64,000 nucleotides of DNA from Candidatus Jettenia sp. AMX2 (GCA_030583665.1 CP129469.1:310001-374000); one strand, 5' to 3'; positions 10,191 through 19,234 are shown, counted from the stretch's first letter. Notes: generated from the letters alone by a model not told the origin. Numbers and translations: made by a program.

Positions 10191-11144
10191 ATGAACATTC
10201 TTGTTTCCGGCTCATTAGCTTATGACAGAATCATGGACTTTCCGGGGAGATTTTCGGACCACATAATTCCCGATAAAATCCATGTGCTGAATGTATGTTT
10301 TATGATAGATGGATTAAAAGAGAACTTTGGGGGTACCGCAGGCAATATTGCCTATGCTCTTTCCCTGCTCGGTGAAAGCCCGGCCATAATAGCTACTGCA
10401 GGGCATGATTTTGAAGCCTACAGAAGCTGGTTAATGAAAAATAAGATTTCTCTGGAACATATCAGGATTATCGAAGAAGAACTTACTGCAGGCGCCTATA
10501 TTACTACAGACAAATCAGATAATCAGATAACAGCCTTTAATCCGGGGGCAATGAAGTTCAGTGCCGATTTTAATGCCGATACCTTTGAGCCTGAAAAAAC
10601 CATTGCTATAATTGCACCGGGGAATCTGGATGATATGATTATTCTTTCGGAGGTCTATAAAAAGAAAAAGATTGATTATATTTTTGATCCTGGACAATCG
10701 CTTCCAGCTTTGAGCCGGGAGTCTCTTGCGGCAATGATTCAGGGGTCTAAAATATTTATCTGTAACGATTATGAACTGCAGCTCACACGTGAGAAGATAT
10801 CGATGACAACAGAAGAAATCCTAAAGAGAACAGAGATACTTATCGTGACAAAAGGAGAATTCGGTTCCGTGATCATGAGAGAAGAAAACAATAGTGTAAA
10901 AACGTATGATATTCCTGCTGCAAAAGCATGTAAGATTGCTGATCCAACCGGTGCAGGGGATGCTTACCGGGCCGGAATGATCAAGGGACTTGCAATTTCA
11001 AAGGATGATATTGTCCATGCTGCAAAAATAGGGTCTGTTTGTGCTGTTTATGCAGTAGAAGTATACGGTTCCCAGAATTTCCATTTTACTCCTGAATCGT
11101 TTAACAGACGCTTTGAAGACGTTTTTGGAATGAAGGCCTTTTAG
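10191..11144 (+). CDS. PfkB-family carbohydrate/nucleoside kinase
   Basis: The 317-residue cytoplasmic protein belongs to the PfkB (ribokinase/adenosine kinase) family. The N-terminal substrate-binding glycine motif is GGTAGNIAYALSLLG. The C-terminal ATP/anion-hole signature is DPTGAGDAYRAG, with the catalytic aspartate. The start has a strong ribosome binding site (AGGAGGAAG). The early GSLAYDRI and the single compact domain resemble adenosine/nucleoside kinases of archaea and anaerobes more than fructokinases, but the substrate is uncertain. No operon partner is visible. Confidence 0.88.
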   Translation: MNILVSGSLAYDRIMDFPGRFSDHIIPDKIHVLNVCFMIDGLKENFGGTAGNIAYALSLLGESPAIIATAGHDFEAYRSWLMKNKISLEHIRIIEEELTAGAYITTDKSDNQITAFNPGAMKFSADFNADTFEPEKTIAIIAPGNLDDMIILSEVYKKKKIDYIFDPGQSLPALSRESLAAMIQGSKIFICNDYELQLTREKISMTTEEILKRTEILIVTKGEFGSVIMREENNSVKTYDIPAAKACKIADPTGAGDAYRAGMIKGLAISKDDIVHAAKIGSVCAVYAVEVYGSQNFHFTPESFNRRFEDVFGMKAF

Positions 11145-11190
11145 AAAATACAAAAACAAAAAAACGAATAGCAGGTATGAGGCGCTTCAT

Positions 11191-12408
11191 TTACGTTAAT
11201 AGATCGAGTGAAATCAAGGACATAATTTGAGCAAAATTGACTAATTCCTTAATACTAATTGACTCGTTGGCCGCATGTGCTTCAGCCTCATCACCGGGGC
11301 CGAATCCGACGGCCACAATTCCTTTTTGAATAAGCTGTTTTGTTACCGTGGCCCCTGATAATCCGTGGGGCTGCGGACAAATGCCGAGGATGGACTGCGT
11401 GTGTCTTGAGATCACTTCTACAAGGAGATTATCTGCCGGAACAGCAGTAGGGGGCTGATCCGAGAGTATCTGTAAATCAAACCGTGCAGAGGAATGTTCC
11501 TCAATATCTTTCATATAATTCATTATGTCATTTACAATTGCACCGGATGAATCACCCGGTAAATAACGGACATCCAGCAGGGCCTTGCAGATGGCAGGTA
11601 CGATGTTAGGTGCCGTTCCTCCGTGGATAGAGCCAAGATTAAGGGTAGGAGACGTATGGAGCGGATGAGATGCCTGTCTGAACTTCAATTGTTTTATCCG
11701 TTCAAGCAGGGTAATCATATTTCCTATTGCATTTATTCCCATTTCAGGTCTGGATCCATGGGCCTGTTTACCGTAAGAGGCGATCTCTAAAAACAGAGCG
11801 CCTTTTTCACTTATATCAATAACCTTCATAGCATGTGCAACATCGGGGATGATGGCAAAATCAGCGCTAATTCCGCATTCATTCAACAGATATTCTAATC
11901 CTAAAACGGATCCCCGCTCTTCATCTGCAACGCCTGCTAGCAAAAACCGTCCCTTTAATCCAGATTCTTTTTCCTTGAGAAACTGTGCAACGGCCATCAG
12001 AGATGCCATTTGCCCTTTATTGTCAGAGGCCCCCCTGCCATAGATACGGCCGTTTTCAATCCATGCCTCAAAAGGGTTTTTGGACCAGCCATCGCCTGCG
12101 GGTACGACATCTAAATGACAAGCGGCAAGCAAGACAGGAGATGCATTTTCCTTACTGCCAATGTATCCGACAATGTTTGTCCTGTTCTTTTCTTTTTCAA
12201 AGATGTTGTAAGGGATTTGTAAAGACCGGAAGAAGTCTTCTACAACCTGGACTGCAAGTATTTCATCACCAGGTGGATTTTCCGTCTTTTTGCTGATTAA
12301 TGCACATGCATGGTCAATTATCTCTTTTTCTTTTTGCTGCATATATTTTTTAACATAGTTGATGTGATCATGTGTCGGATATTGTTTCATAAGATAAAAC
12401 ACCACCAT
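11191..12408 (-). CDS. M20-family metallopeptidase (ArgE/DapE type)
   Basis: The protein (405 residues) is a zinc-dependent amidohydrolase of the M20A group, which includes acetylornithine deacetylase, succinyl-diaminopimelate desuccinylase and carboxypeptidases. Metal ligands are visible in ACHLDVVPAG (His and Asp), GRGASDNKGQ (bridging Asp) and the catalytic ADEERGS (Glu-Glu). A dimerisation domain with GSRPEMGINA follows. The exact substrate cannot be read from sequence, and no arginine or lysine biosynthesis genes are adjacent. The first ATG is used here; a second in-frame ATG at 12390 is equally possible, since neither has a clear ribosome binding site. Confidence 0.85.
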   Translation of the reverse strand: MVVFYLMKQYPTHDHINYVKKYMQQKEKEIIDHACALISKKTENPPGDEILAVQVVEDFFRSLQIPYNIFEKEKNRTNIVGYIGSKENASPVLLAACHLDVVPAGDGWSKNPFEAWIENGRIYGRGASDNKGQMASLMAVAQFLKEKESGLKGRFLLAGVADEERGSVLGLEYLLNECGISADFAIIPDVAHAMKVIDISEKGALFLEIASYGKQAHGSRPEMGINAIGNMITLLERIKQLKFRQASHPLHTSPTLNLGSIHGGTAPNIVPAICKALLDVRYLPGDSSGAIVNDIMNYMKDIEEHSSARFDLQILSDQPPTAVPADNLLVEVISRHTQSILGICPQPHGLSGATVTKQLIQKGIVAVGFGPGDEAEAHAANESISIKELVNFAQIMSLISLDLLT

Positions 12409-12664
12409 GAAAAAATTTGATCAGGATTCTTCAAATAATTACGTTCTGTCTTATATATATCAAGTATACCGTATTACAAGATAAAAATTTCTTTTTTGCA
12501 AGTTTTTTATTTTGCTTATTATTCAGGATTTTACCGTTGTTGTATCGGTGATATTATGGTATTTATTGTGTAAGGAAAGGTTCAAAGCCTGTTTCTATGC
12601 GACATATAATACGTTGTATTGTTGAAAATCTTTCAAAAAACTAAAGCATTATCATGCAAATAAA

Positions 12665-13102
12665 ATGTTTAAGGTGGTAACAAACCTGAATGATTTGATA
12701 AAGGTATTTATCGTACGAGGTATTGTATTTTTAGAGGAGCAGGGAGTTCCTTACTCAATAGAGCATGATGTCTATGATTATTCCGCAATACATGTGCTGG
12801 GAGAAGATAAGGGAGAACCTTTTGCCTCAGGCCGTATACGCGCTTGCGGAGAGTATGCAAAAATAGAGCGCATTGCCGTACGGAGATCGCACCGCGGGAA
12901 GAACCTGGGTCATCAATTAACCGATTTTATGATATCAGTTGCAAGGGAACAGGGGTTCATAAAGTTTAAACTCCATGCACAGGAACAGCTTGTTGACTTT
13001 TATCGAAAGCATGGTTTTAAGATTGCAGGGGATAAATTTAAAGAGGCGGGCGTCGGTCACTTTTTAATGATGCTTGATGATCATGAAAGAATCCAATTTT
13101 AG
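12665..13102 (+). CDS. GNAT-family N-acetyltransferase
   Basis: The 145-residue single-domain protein has the acetyl-CoA binding signature RIAVRRSHRGKNLGHQL (about residues 69-85) and a C-terminal DFYRKHGFKIAG strand-helix typical of the GNAT fold. The early block FLEEQGVPYSIEHDVYD resembles ElaA/YjcF-type acetyltransferases. The acceptor substrate is unknown. It lies alone between a peptidase and rubrerythrin, and a rubrerythrin message may start just downstream. No obvious ribosome binding site precedes the ATG. Confidence 0.85.
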   Translation: MFKVVTNLNDLIKVFIVRGIVFLEEQGVPYSIEHDVYDYSAIHVLGEDKGEPFASGRIRACGEYAKIERIAVRRSHRGKNLGHQLTDFMISVAREQGFIKFKLHAQEQLVDFYRKHGFKIAGDKFKEAGVGHFLMMLDDHERIQF

Positions 13103-13209
13103 AGGAGGCTTATTTATAATGCACGATTTTACCTGGTTTTTCGTGTATAAGACGTTCTATATATAAGTAAAGAATATTTTTTATTTCTGAAACAGGAAAG
13201 GAGAAATTT

Positions 13210-13758
13210 ATGAAAGCAATAACTGAACAGCACTTAATTAACGCCTTTGGAGGTGAAAGTCAGGCACATATGCGGTATCTCCACTTTGCCAATCAGGCTG
13301 ATAAGGAAAATTTTTCCAATGTTGCCCGTCTGTTTAGGGCAATTTCACATGCAGAGTATATTCATGCCGGTGACCATTTTCGGGAACTCGTTCACCTGGA
13401 AGGGGGGTTTGTGGCAAACAGCATGGCTGCATTTGGGCCAGGAGATACAAAAAAGAACCTGCGGTTAGCTATTATGGGAGAGAATTTTGAAATCACGGAG
13501 ATGTATCCCGCCTATATTGAGGTAGCAAAATTTCAGGGTGAGAAAGGGGCAGAGAAGAGCTTTCAATGGGCTTACGGTACTGAAAAGATGCATAAGGCAC
13601 TTTTTGAAAAGGCGAAAGCGAATGTTGATAAAGGTATTGATGTAACACTGGGGCCTATACAGGTTTGCAATATCTGTGGCTATACCCTTGAAGGAGAGGC
13701 TCCGGATAAATGCCCTCTCTGTGAGGCAAAAAAGGAAAATTTCGTTCCTTTTGCATAA
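13210..13758 (+). CDS. rbr: Rubrerythrin
   Basis: Rubrerythrin reduces hydrogen peroxide in the cytoplasm of anaerobes. The four-helix diiron domain spans residues 1-135, with ligands in GGESQAHMRY, AISHAEYIHAGDHF, GENFEITEMYPAYIEVA and a further ExxH-like TEKMHKALFEKA. The C-terminal rubredoxin domain has the two CxxC knuckles CNIC and CPLC around residues 155-175. Length (182 residues) and domain order match classical rubrerythrin of strict anaerobes. The ATG follows a good AAAGGAG site. A second ferritin-like protein lies at 18752. Confidence 0.94.
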   Translation: MKAITEQHLINAFGGESQAHMRYLHFANQADKENFSNVARLFRAISHAEYIHAGDHFRELVHLEGGFVANSMAAFGPGDTKKNLRLAIMGENFEITEMYPAYIEVAKFQGEKGAEKSFQWAYGTEKMHKALFEKAKANVDKGIDVTLGPIQVCNICGYTLEGEAPDKCPLCEAKKENFVPFA

Positions 13759-14524
13759 GAGGATATGATGGACTGGAATTTTTGAATCTGTCGCTAAGAT
13801 GTATTCTTTATGAGAGATACGTATGAGGATGCAGTACCGGAAAATATAAAGATGCGATGAGGCTTCATACAGAAAAAATTGAAAGCGGTGATAAATAGTA
13901 CGGTTGCTTTCTTGAAATGCCGTAAATGATTAATTTATTTGAAATTTTAAATAGAAAAGCATTATTCTGTGTGATATAATTGCAAGGCGTAATATATCCC
14001 TGCAAATTTAAAGAGGTCTCAAATGGTTTATTTAACGGGAAATTATTAATACCAGAATACCATAAAAGGTTTGCCTGCAATAGTATGAATATATCACCGG
14101 GAATTTTTAACTACCGAACATCTTTCATATCTTGAAGTAACAAGAAGTTATTACAATCAAAGAAAATTTTGCGGATCAATCATGCAAAAGCGTATTACGA
14201 ATATGATAAAGGTATGAAAAGAAATATATTCTTTTCTTTATCATGGCTCAAGAACGGGTTTTGATTCCCATTAAGAAAATATGAATCAACCCCACGTGCA
14301 TTGTTCCCCTTGCAGAGAAACAAAAGTTAGCTTTTTCATATATTCTTAAACTTGCCCACTACCTTTACAAACTGAGTCTTGAAATAAACAAGCACCTTTA
14401 CAGGAATGGTTGTCATACCATTATACGTGAGATAAATTTTCCGGAGACCTTATTGAGTAAAGGAGGTAATACTGAAATAAAACCGCAGTAAAATTGCTGC
14501 TTTTACAAAAGAAATACAAATTTG
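13759..14524. other. Long AT-rich gap upstream of the c-di-GMP riboswitch
   Basis: No frame here looks coding. There is a hairpin at 14205-14242 (GATAAA and GAAAAGAA pairing with TTCTTTTC and TTTATC) without a T-tract. The right end is the presumed promoter and leader region for the riboswitch-controlled GGDEF-EAL gene. The remainder may be decayed sequence. Confidence 0.4.
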
Positions 14525-14596
14525 AAAAAGGCAAACTATCCGCGAGGGTAGGACGCAAAGCCATGGGCCTTTACGAAAGGCCGCCAGGCTGCCTTA
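14525..14596 (+). promoter_or_regulatory. Cyclic di-GMP-I riboswitch (GEMM)
   Basis: The leader carries the conserved GEMM blocks in order: AAAGGCAAACT, a first hairpin CTATCC/GGGTAG closed by a GCGA tetraloop, then GGACGCAAAGCC, a second stem GGGCCTTT/AAAGGCC, and the closing GCCAGGCTGCC. This is the class I c-di-GMP aptamer. It lies 38 nt upstream of the ATG at 14635 and just before the ribosome binding site GAGGAGG (14617-14623). A short stem (TCACA/TGTGA) lies next to that site, so translation control is plausible. The regulated gene itself encodes a GGDEF-EAL protein, implying feedback. Confidence 0.93.
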
Positions 14597-14634
14597 TTTG
14601 TTTCACATTCTTTTGTGAGGAGGAAAAGTACACG

Positions 14635-17178
14635 ATGAAACGTGCACGTGCTTGTTTTGTATTTATTTTATCTTTCTTAAAAGAAAAAACCCCATATAAA
14701 ATTTCCACAAGAGGCATGACCTCGCGATTCCTGTTTGCTTTGGGGATTGTGGCATGTCTGGGTATTGTGGCCTGCCTGATAATAGTAAACAAGCCAATAA
14801 AACAACAGGGGTGTGGTGGAGCTGTTTTCAAAGCAAGCGAAGTACTTTGGCTTTTGCCATATCAGAAAGCAGCTTCTTCCCATCGTTTTGCGTATAACCC
14901 AGAAGAAAATGAACAGGAAAAAAGCCGTAGCAAATCACGATATTCTGCCTGTGGTATAGAAGACTATCCGGAAGGCCTGATACAGTGTAATCACCTGCCT
15001 GTTGCGATGGATACAAATCAGTACCAAAAAGAGAAAGGGGACAGCAGCCTCCAATTGCAAAGATTTTTAAAAGGGGGGCTGGGTTTTACCTTATTGGCAA
15101 TATTTGTTATGGTTTTACGTGATGCAACTATCCAGAAGAAAACCGGTAAATTGTTCCAGAGACATCCTGTTTCTGTCTCTGCCATCTTTGACACCGTTAG
15201 TGTGCTGATAGTGGTGCTTGACACGGCAGGAAACATCGTCTATTTTAACCGAACCGGTGAGCGTGTAACAGGTTATTCATTGACGGAAGTAAAAGGGAAA
15301 TGTTTCTGGGAATTGTTTCTTGTTCCGGAAGAAATTGATACATTTAAGGCGGTTTTTGAAAATCTCCAAAAGGAGCAACTCCAGGGAGAAAAGGTATCCA
15401 CGTGGTTGACAAAGAACGGCGATCGCAGGCTGATAGAATGGTCAAATACCACCCTCTTCAAAAATGCATCGGTTGAGTATATCATTATAACGGGTACCGA
15501 TATTACCGTGAGAAGGAAGGAAGAGGAAAGACTTCTAAGACTATCCCATGCGTTGGAGCAGAGTCCCAGTTCAATTGTCATAACCGATACCAGGGGCCAT
15601 ATTGAATACGTCAATGCTAAATTTACTCGGCTAACGGGATACAGCCCGGAAGAAGTTATTGGAAAAAATCCCCGGATTCTTAAATCAGGTGATACCTTGC
15701 CTGAAGAATATACCCGGTTATGGGAGATGATTACCTCCGGAAAGGAATGGCGGGGGGAGTTTCATAATATTAAAAAAAATGGCGAATCATATTGGGAATC
15801 GGTATCTATTTCCCCGGTAAGAAACGAAGAGGGGGTAATAACCCATTTTATAGCGATTAAGGAAGATATTACAGAACACAAGAAGTTTGAATCCCAGCTT
15901 GAGTTTCTGGCCTCCCACGATCCGCTTACGAATCTGTTTAACCGGAGACGTTTCCTGGAGGAACTTGAAGGATGGTTTGCATATGCGGAGCGGTACAACA
16001 GCAGCGGGGCACTGTTGTTTTTAGATATAGACCATTTTAAGCCCATCAATGATATGCTGGGTCACAATGAAGGTGACAGGTTGATTGTTGCTTTTGCGGA
16101 ACTCGTTCAGAAACGAATCAGGGAGAGTGATGTCCTGGCAAGGATGGGGGGTGATGAATTTGCTCTTCTCCTGCCGAATATCAACGTTGAGGGAGCCTTG
16201 TCCGTTGCAGAGCAGATCAGAAAATCCGTGCAGCAGGATATTGCGGCATTCGATAAGCAATTTAAGGGTATTACAATCAGTATTGGCATGGCATTGTTTC
16301 CTCATCACGGGAAGACAGCAAAAGCACTTTTAACGGGTGCGGATCTTGCCATGTACCATGCAAAGGAGACCGGCAGAAACAGGGTCTGTGTGTATGAGCC
16401 TGATTATAGGGCAAAGGCAGAGCTGCGGTTAAGCTGGGAAGAGCGTATCCGTACGGCCCTGAAGCGGGACCGGCTGGCATTGTACTTTCAGCCCGTTCTT
16501 GATCTGAAAAACAACTCCCTTGCCGGATGCGAGGCGTTACTGAGGATGAAAGGCGGGGATGGCGAAATAATCTTACCGAGGGATTTCCTGAAGATTGCAG
16601 AGCAGTCGAGATTGATCCACGACATCGACCGGTGGGTAATCTGCAGGGCGATCCAGGTAATTGCCTGGCAGGGATTTGCTGAGAAAAACTGGAAACTTGA
16701 AGTCAATCTTTCCGGCAAGGTGTTTCACGATACGGAAATACTGTCGTTCATAAAACAGGAATTAAACCATTATGCCATTGCTCACGGGACATTACTCTTT
16801 GAAATTTCAGAGATGGCCATCATTCCAAATCTGGCAAAAGCGCAGCATTATATTGACACCCTGAAGGCTTTAGGCTGCCTTTTTGCTCTTGACAATTTTG
16901 GCAGCGGTTTTTCATTGTTTTATTATCTGAAGCAATTACCGGTTGATTACATTAAGATAAATGGTGGTATGATTTATAATCTTCCGAATGACCCTGGGGA
17001 TCAGCATATCGTTAAAGCGATAGTTGATATGGCGCATGGGCTGGGGAAAAAGGTGATTGCAGGGTTTGTAAATGACGAGGAGACAATGCAGATGTTGAAG
17101 AATTATGGTGTTGATTATGTGCAGGGATATTATATCGGTATGCCCGCTGAAACAATGGAATACCGGACCGTACGATAA
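14635..17178 (+). CDS. Membrane PAS-PAS-GGDEF-EAL protein, degenerate EAL
   Basis: Starting at the ATG after GAGGAGG, the protein has 847 residues. A membrane segment lies near residues 32-52 (LFALGIVACLGIVACLIIV), an extracytoplasmic loop of about 100 residues follows, and a second segment lies near 150-165. Two PAS domains come next, then GGDEF and EAL. The GGDEF motif is intact (RMGGDEFALL), with an RxxD inhibitory site (RESD) five residues before it. The EAL motif is present (CEALLRM), but DDFG is DNFG and the catalytic AEGVE is AGFVN, so phosphodiesterase activity is doubtful. It probably makes c-di-GMP and may bind it through the EAL domain. A c-di-GMP riboswitch precedes it. A longer frame from 14494 would run through the riboswitch and is rejected. 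Confidence 0.93.
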   Translation: MKRARACFVFILSFLKEKTPYKISTRGMTSRFLFALGIVACLGIVACLIIVNKPIKQQGCGGAVFKASEVLWLLPYQKAASSHRFAYNPEENEQEKSRSKSRYSACGIEDYPEGLIQCNHLPVAMDTNQYQKEKGDSSLQLQRFLKGGLGFTLLAIFVMVLRDATIQKKTGKLFQRHPVSVSAIFDTVSVLIVVLDTAGNIVYFNRTGERVTGYSLTEVKGKCFWELFLVPEEIDTFKAVFENLQKEQLQGEKVSTWLTKNGDRRLIEWSNTTLFKNASVEYIIITGTDITVRRKEEERLLRLSHALEQSPSSIVITDTRGHIEYVNAKFTRLTGYSPEEVIGKNPRILKSGDTLPEEYTRLWEMITSGKEWRGEFHNIKKNGESYWESVSISPVRNEEGVITHFIAIKEDITEHKKFESQLEFLASHDPLTNLFNRRRFLEELEGWFAYAERYNSSGALLFLDIDHFKPINDMLGHNEGDRLIVAFAELVQKRIRESDVLARMGGDEFALLLPNINVEGALSVAEQIRKSVQQDIAAFDKQFKGITISIGMALFPHHGKTAKALLTGADLAMYHAKETGRNRVCVYEPDYRAKAELRLSWEERIRTALKRDRLALYFQPVLDLKNNSLAGCEALLRMKGGDGEIILPRDFLKIAEQSRLIHDIDRWVICRAIQVIAWQGFAEKNWKLEVNLSGKVFHDTEILSFIKQELNHYAIAHGTLLFEISEMAIIPNLAKAQHYIDTLKALGCLFALDNFGSGFSLFYYLKQLPVDYIKINGGMIYNLPNDPGDQHIVKAIVDMAHGLGKKVIAGFVNDEETMQMLKNYGVDYVQGYYIGMPAETMEYRTVR

Positions 17179-17213
17179 TATTTAACCTGTATTGATTTGG
17201 TTGTGGTTTGCCG

Positions 17214-18065
17214 TCAGATGTCTTGAACCATGCTTCTCAGAAGGATGAGGTTCGTTTTAAACCATTCTTCGCCTCCGGGTGTTTCAAGTATCTTTGGTAT
17301 CTTCTTAAATCTTGTGTCATTCATAAGAAAGTGAAAAGGGGCCTTTCCAAGGAATCCGTACCCGATATTTTCATGCCGGTCGATGCGCGTTCCCACATCC
17401 TTTTTGGAATCATTTATGTGAAAAAGGGCTATTTTATCCAGGCCTACGATGTCATCAAATTTCTTAAAAGTTTCACCATATGTTTTTTCTGTTCTTATAT
17501 CATATCCCGATGCCAAGGCATGACAAGTATCAAAGCAGATACCGATCCTGCTCTTATCGCTGACAAGATCAATAATCTTTGCCAGATGTTCAAATGTATA
17601 ACCCACCGTGGAACCTTGCCCGGCCGTATTTTCTATAAGCAATTTTGTCTTAAAACACTTTGTTTGACTGATGATAACATTTATGCTTTCGGAAATAATT
17701 TTAAGGCATTCGTCCTCGGTAATCCTCTTGCCATGTGAACCAGGATGTACTACGATTCCCATAGCATGCAGAGACCCGGCTCTCATAATTTCTTCGAGAA
17801 AGGCGTCTCTTGATTTCTTTAATTTTTCCTTATCAGGACTACCAAGGTTAATAAGGTATGAATTATGAACCGTCACAACGTTGATATTTGATTTCTCAAG
17901 GTTTTCCCGGTAACGGATAATTTCTTCTCCGGACAGTGGTTTCGCCTCCCATCGTAATTGCTGCTTACTGAATATCTGTATGGCATTGCATTGTAAATCT
18001 CTTCCGCGCAGCGGGGCTTTTTCTACCCCTCCGGATACTGAAATGTGTGCGCCCAATAAATCCAT
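17214..18065 (-). CDS. nfo: Deoxyribonuclease IV (AP endonuclease)
   Basis: Endonuclease IV cleaves abasic sites in base excision repair with three zinc ions. The 283-residue TIM-barrel protein begins GAHISVSGGVEKA. It shows the metal-ligand blocks VTVHNSYLINLGS, VVHPGSHG, ENTAGQGS, CFDTCHALASGYD, HINDSKKDVGTRIDRHENIG and the final LETPGG. Length is that of the family. It converges on the GGDEF-EAL gene and may be monocistronic. Its upstream region is filled with repeats. Confidence 0.95.
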   Translation of the reverse strand: MDLLGAHISVSGGVEKAPLRGRDLQCNAIQIFSKQQLRWEAKPLSGEEIIRYRENLEKSNINVVTVHNSYLINLGSPDKEKLKKSRDAFLEEIMRAGSLHAMGIVVHPGSHGKRITEDECLKIISESINVIISQTKCFKTKLLIENTAGQGSTVGYTFEHLAKIIDLVSDKSRIGICFDTCHALASGYDIRTEKTYGETFKKFDDIVGLDKIALFHINDSKKDVGTRIDRHENIGYGFLGKAPFHFLMNDTRFKKIPKILETPGGEEWFKTNLILLRSMVQDI

Positions 18066-18080
18066 GTCGTTGTCCTTATG

Positions 18081-18224
18081 TTCTAACCCGAACGGAGTCG
18101 GAAGAGTGCCAAAAGTTGGGCAGTATTAAAGCCTTCTCCAATGCCTTACGTAAAGCGGAATTCCAGACTCTATAAAAAATATTCTTGCTGAAAAATGTAA
18201 AAATGTATCTCTGAAGGTGCTATA
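18081..18224. repeat. 140-bp dispersed intergenic repeat, copy 2
   Basis: This is the second copy of the element at 8101-8240, in the same orientation and beginning 15 bp upstream of the nfo start. It shares TTGGGCAGTATTAAA, TTCCAGACTCTATAAAAAATATT and GTATCTCTGAAGGT-like blocks with a few single-base gaps. It has no coding capacity. Conservation of the full length in two unrelated gaps suggests a mobile or functional unit rather than chance. Confidence 0.75.
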
Positions 18225-18310
18225 CAATTACATGAGGCTTCTTCGGCAGCACATATAATTTTTATCTATGAGCCCCAAAAGAAAAACATGATTATGGTTT
18301 TAACTTTTTT

Positions 18311-18496
18311 TAATCCCGAAGGGATGTCATGATTATAGCAAAAGGCACAAAACATAGATTAAACCCCGAAGGGGTGACAGAGAATACAGATTATTAATGC
18401 TATTCCCCCGGAATTATCGTTGTTTTATGCCACCCCTTCGGGGTTGTTAATCAATGGTTATGTATTGGCTATAATCATTTCACCCCTTCGGGGTTA
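18311..18496. repeat. Cluster of four CCCCGAAGGGG palindromes forming a large inverted repeat
   Basis: Four palindromes of the type ACCCCGAAGGGGT lie at about 18313-18325, 18361-18376, 18431-18446 and 18480-18496; the first is a variant (TCCCGAAGGGA). The left pair and right pair are mirror images: each contains ATGATTATAGC next to the outer palindrome and GATTAA next to the inner one. The left arm is 18311-18376 and the right arm 18431-18496. The arrangement resembles BIME-type clusters of REP sequences. No gene lies inside. Confidence 0.8.
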
Positions 18497-18599
18497 CCTC
18501 ATATTTACCCACAGGTTAGTTTGATAAGTTACTACAATCAAATGACTTATAGTTTTTAAGACTTTTAAAACTCAATTTTAAAACCACTCGCTTTTCAAT

Positions 18600-18642
18600 A
18601 ACTTACCGGACATGTGTCCTGATCCAGGCCCCTTGGTAAGTT
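18600..18642. other. Nested hairpin element
   Basis: AACTTACC (18600-18607) pairs exactly with GGTAAGTT (18635-18642). Immediately inside is a second palindrome, GGACATGTGTCC (18608-18619). The element lies about 110 bp upstream of the ferritin-like gene and could be a structured leader or another small palindromic repeat. There is no T-tract, so a terminator is unlikely. Confidence 0.45.
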
Positions 18643-18751
18643 CGCAACAATTAAGTTTTCTGGAAAAACCAAACTGTTGTTTTTTTTATTTCAAATTTAT
18701 GATAAACTGAAAAGGAAGAAAATACTAATAAAAAACAAAAGGAGGGAGAAA

Positions 18752-19234
18752 ATGAATATCTATGATTATGCAATGCAAATGGAAAAGGACGGCGAAGCAT
18801 ATTACCGGGAATTGAGCAGTATGGTGAACAATGCAGGGCTGAAGAAAATATTTGTCTTGCTTGCTGAGGCTGAAGTCGTCCATTACAGCGTTTTTTCCAG
18901 GATGAAGAAATGCGAAAAAGTACAGATGGCAGATACTCCGATCCTCACAGATGTAAAAAACATATTTGTAAAAATGAGAGAGGAAAAGGAGATTGCGGGC
19001 GTTAATACATCACAAATAGCATTGTATAAGAAGGCACAGGAGATAGAGAAAAAGAGCCGGTTATTTTATTTGGAAAAATCAGAGGAGGTAAACGACCCCT
19101 CCCAGAAGGAGATATTTATAAAGATTGCTGAAGAAGAAAAAAAACATTTTTCTATCCTGGATAATATTATTGCTTTTGTCTCAGATTCAGAAAACTGGCT
19201 TGAAAACGCAGAATGGTACCGTATTGATTATTAA
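18752..19234 (+). CDS. Ferritin-like/rubrerythrin-like diiron protein without rubredoxin domain
   Basis: The ATG at 18752 follows a near-perfect GGAGGG site and gives 160 residues. Two repeats of a helix pair carry the diiron ligands: MEKDGEAYYREL with AEAEVVHYSVFSRM, and AQEIEKKSRLFYLEKSEE with AEEEKKHFSILDNI. This is the ferritin-like fold seen in rubrerythrin-related proteins (YhjR-like), which handle iron or peroxide in anaerobes. No C-terminal rubredoxin module is present. The exact role is unknown. An extended frame from 18677 has no ribosome binding site. Confidence 0.85.
   Translation: MNIYDYAMQMEKDGEAYYRELSSMVNNAGLKKIFVLLAEAEVVHYSVFSRMKKCEKVQMADTPILTDVKNIFVKMREEKEIAGVNTSQIALYKKAQEIEKKSRLFYLEKSEEVNDPSQKEIFIKIAEEEKKHFSILDNIIAFVSDSENWLENAEWYRIDY

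Noticed and set aside
14494-14634. Forty-seven-residue N-terminal extension of the GGDEF-EAL protein
   Set aside because: It overlaps a well-formed c-di-GMP riboswitch and lacks a family match, while the ATG at 14635 has a strong ribosome binding site.
18311-18496. CRISPR-like array from the four repeated CCCCGAAGGGG motifs
   Set aside because: The motifs are in both orientations with unequal spacing and there are no cas genes; they are palindromic repeats.
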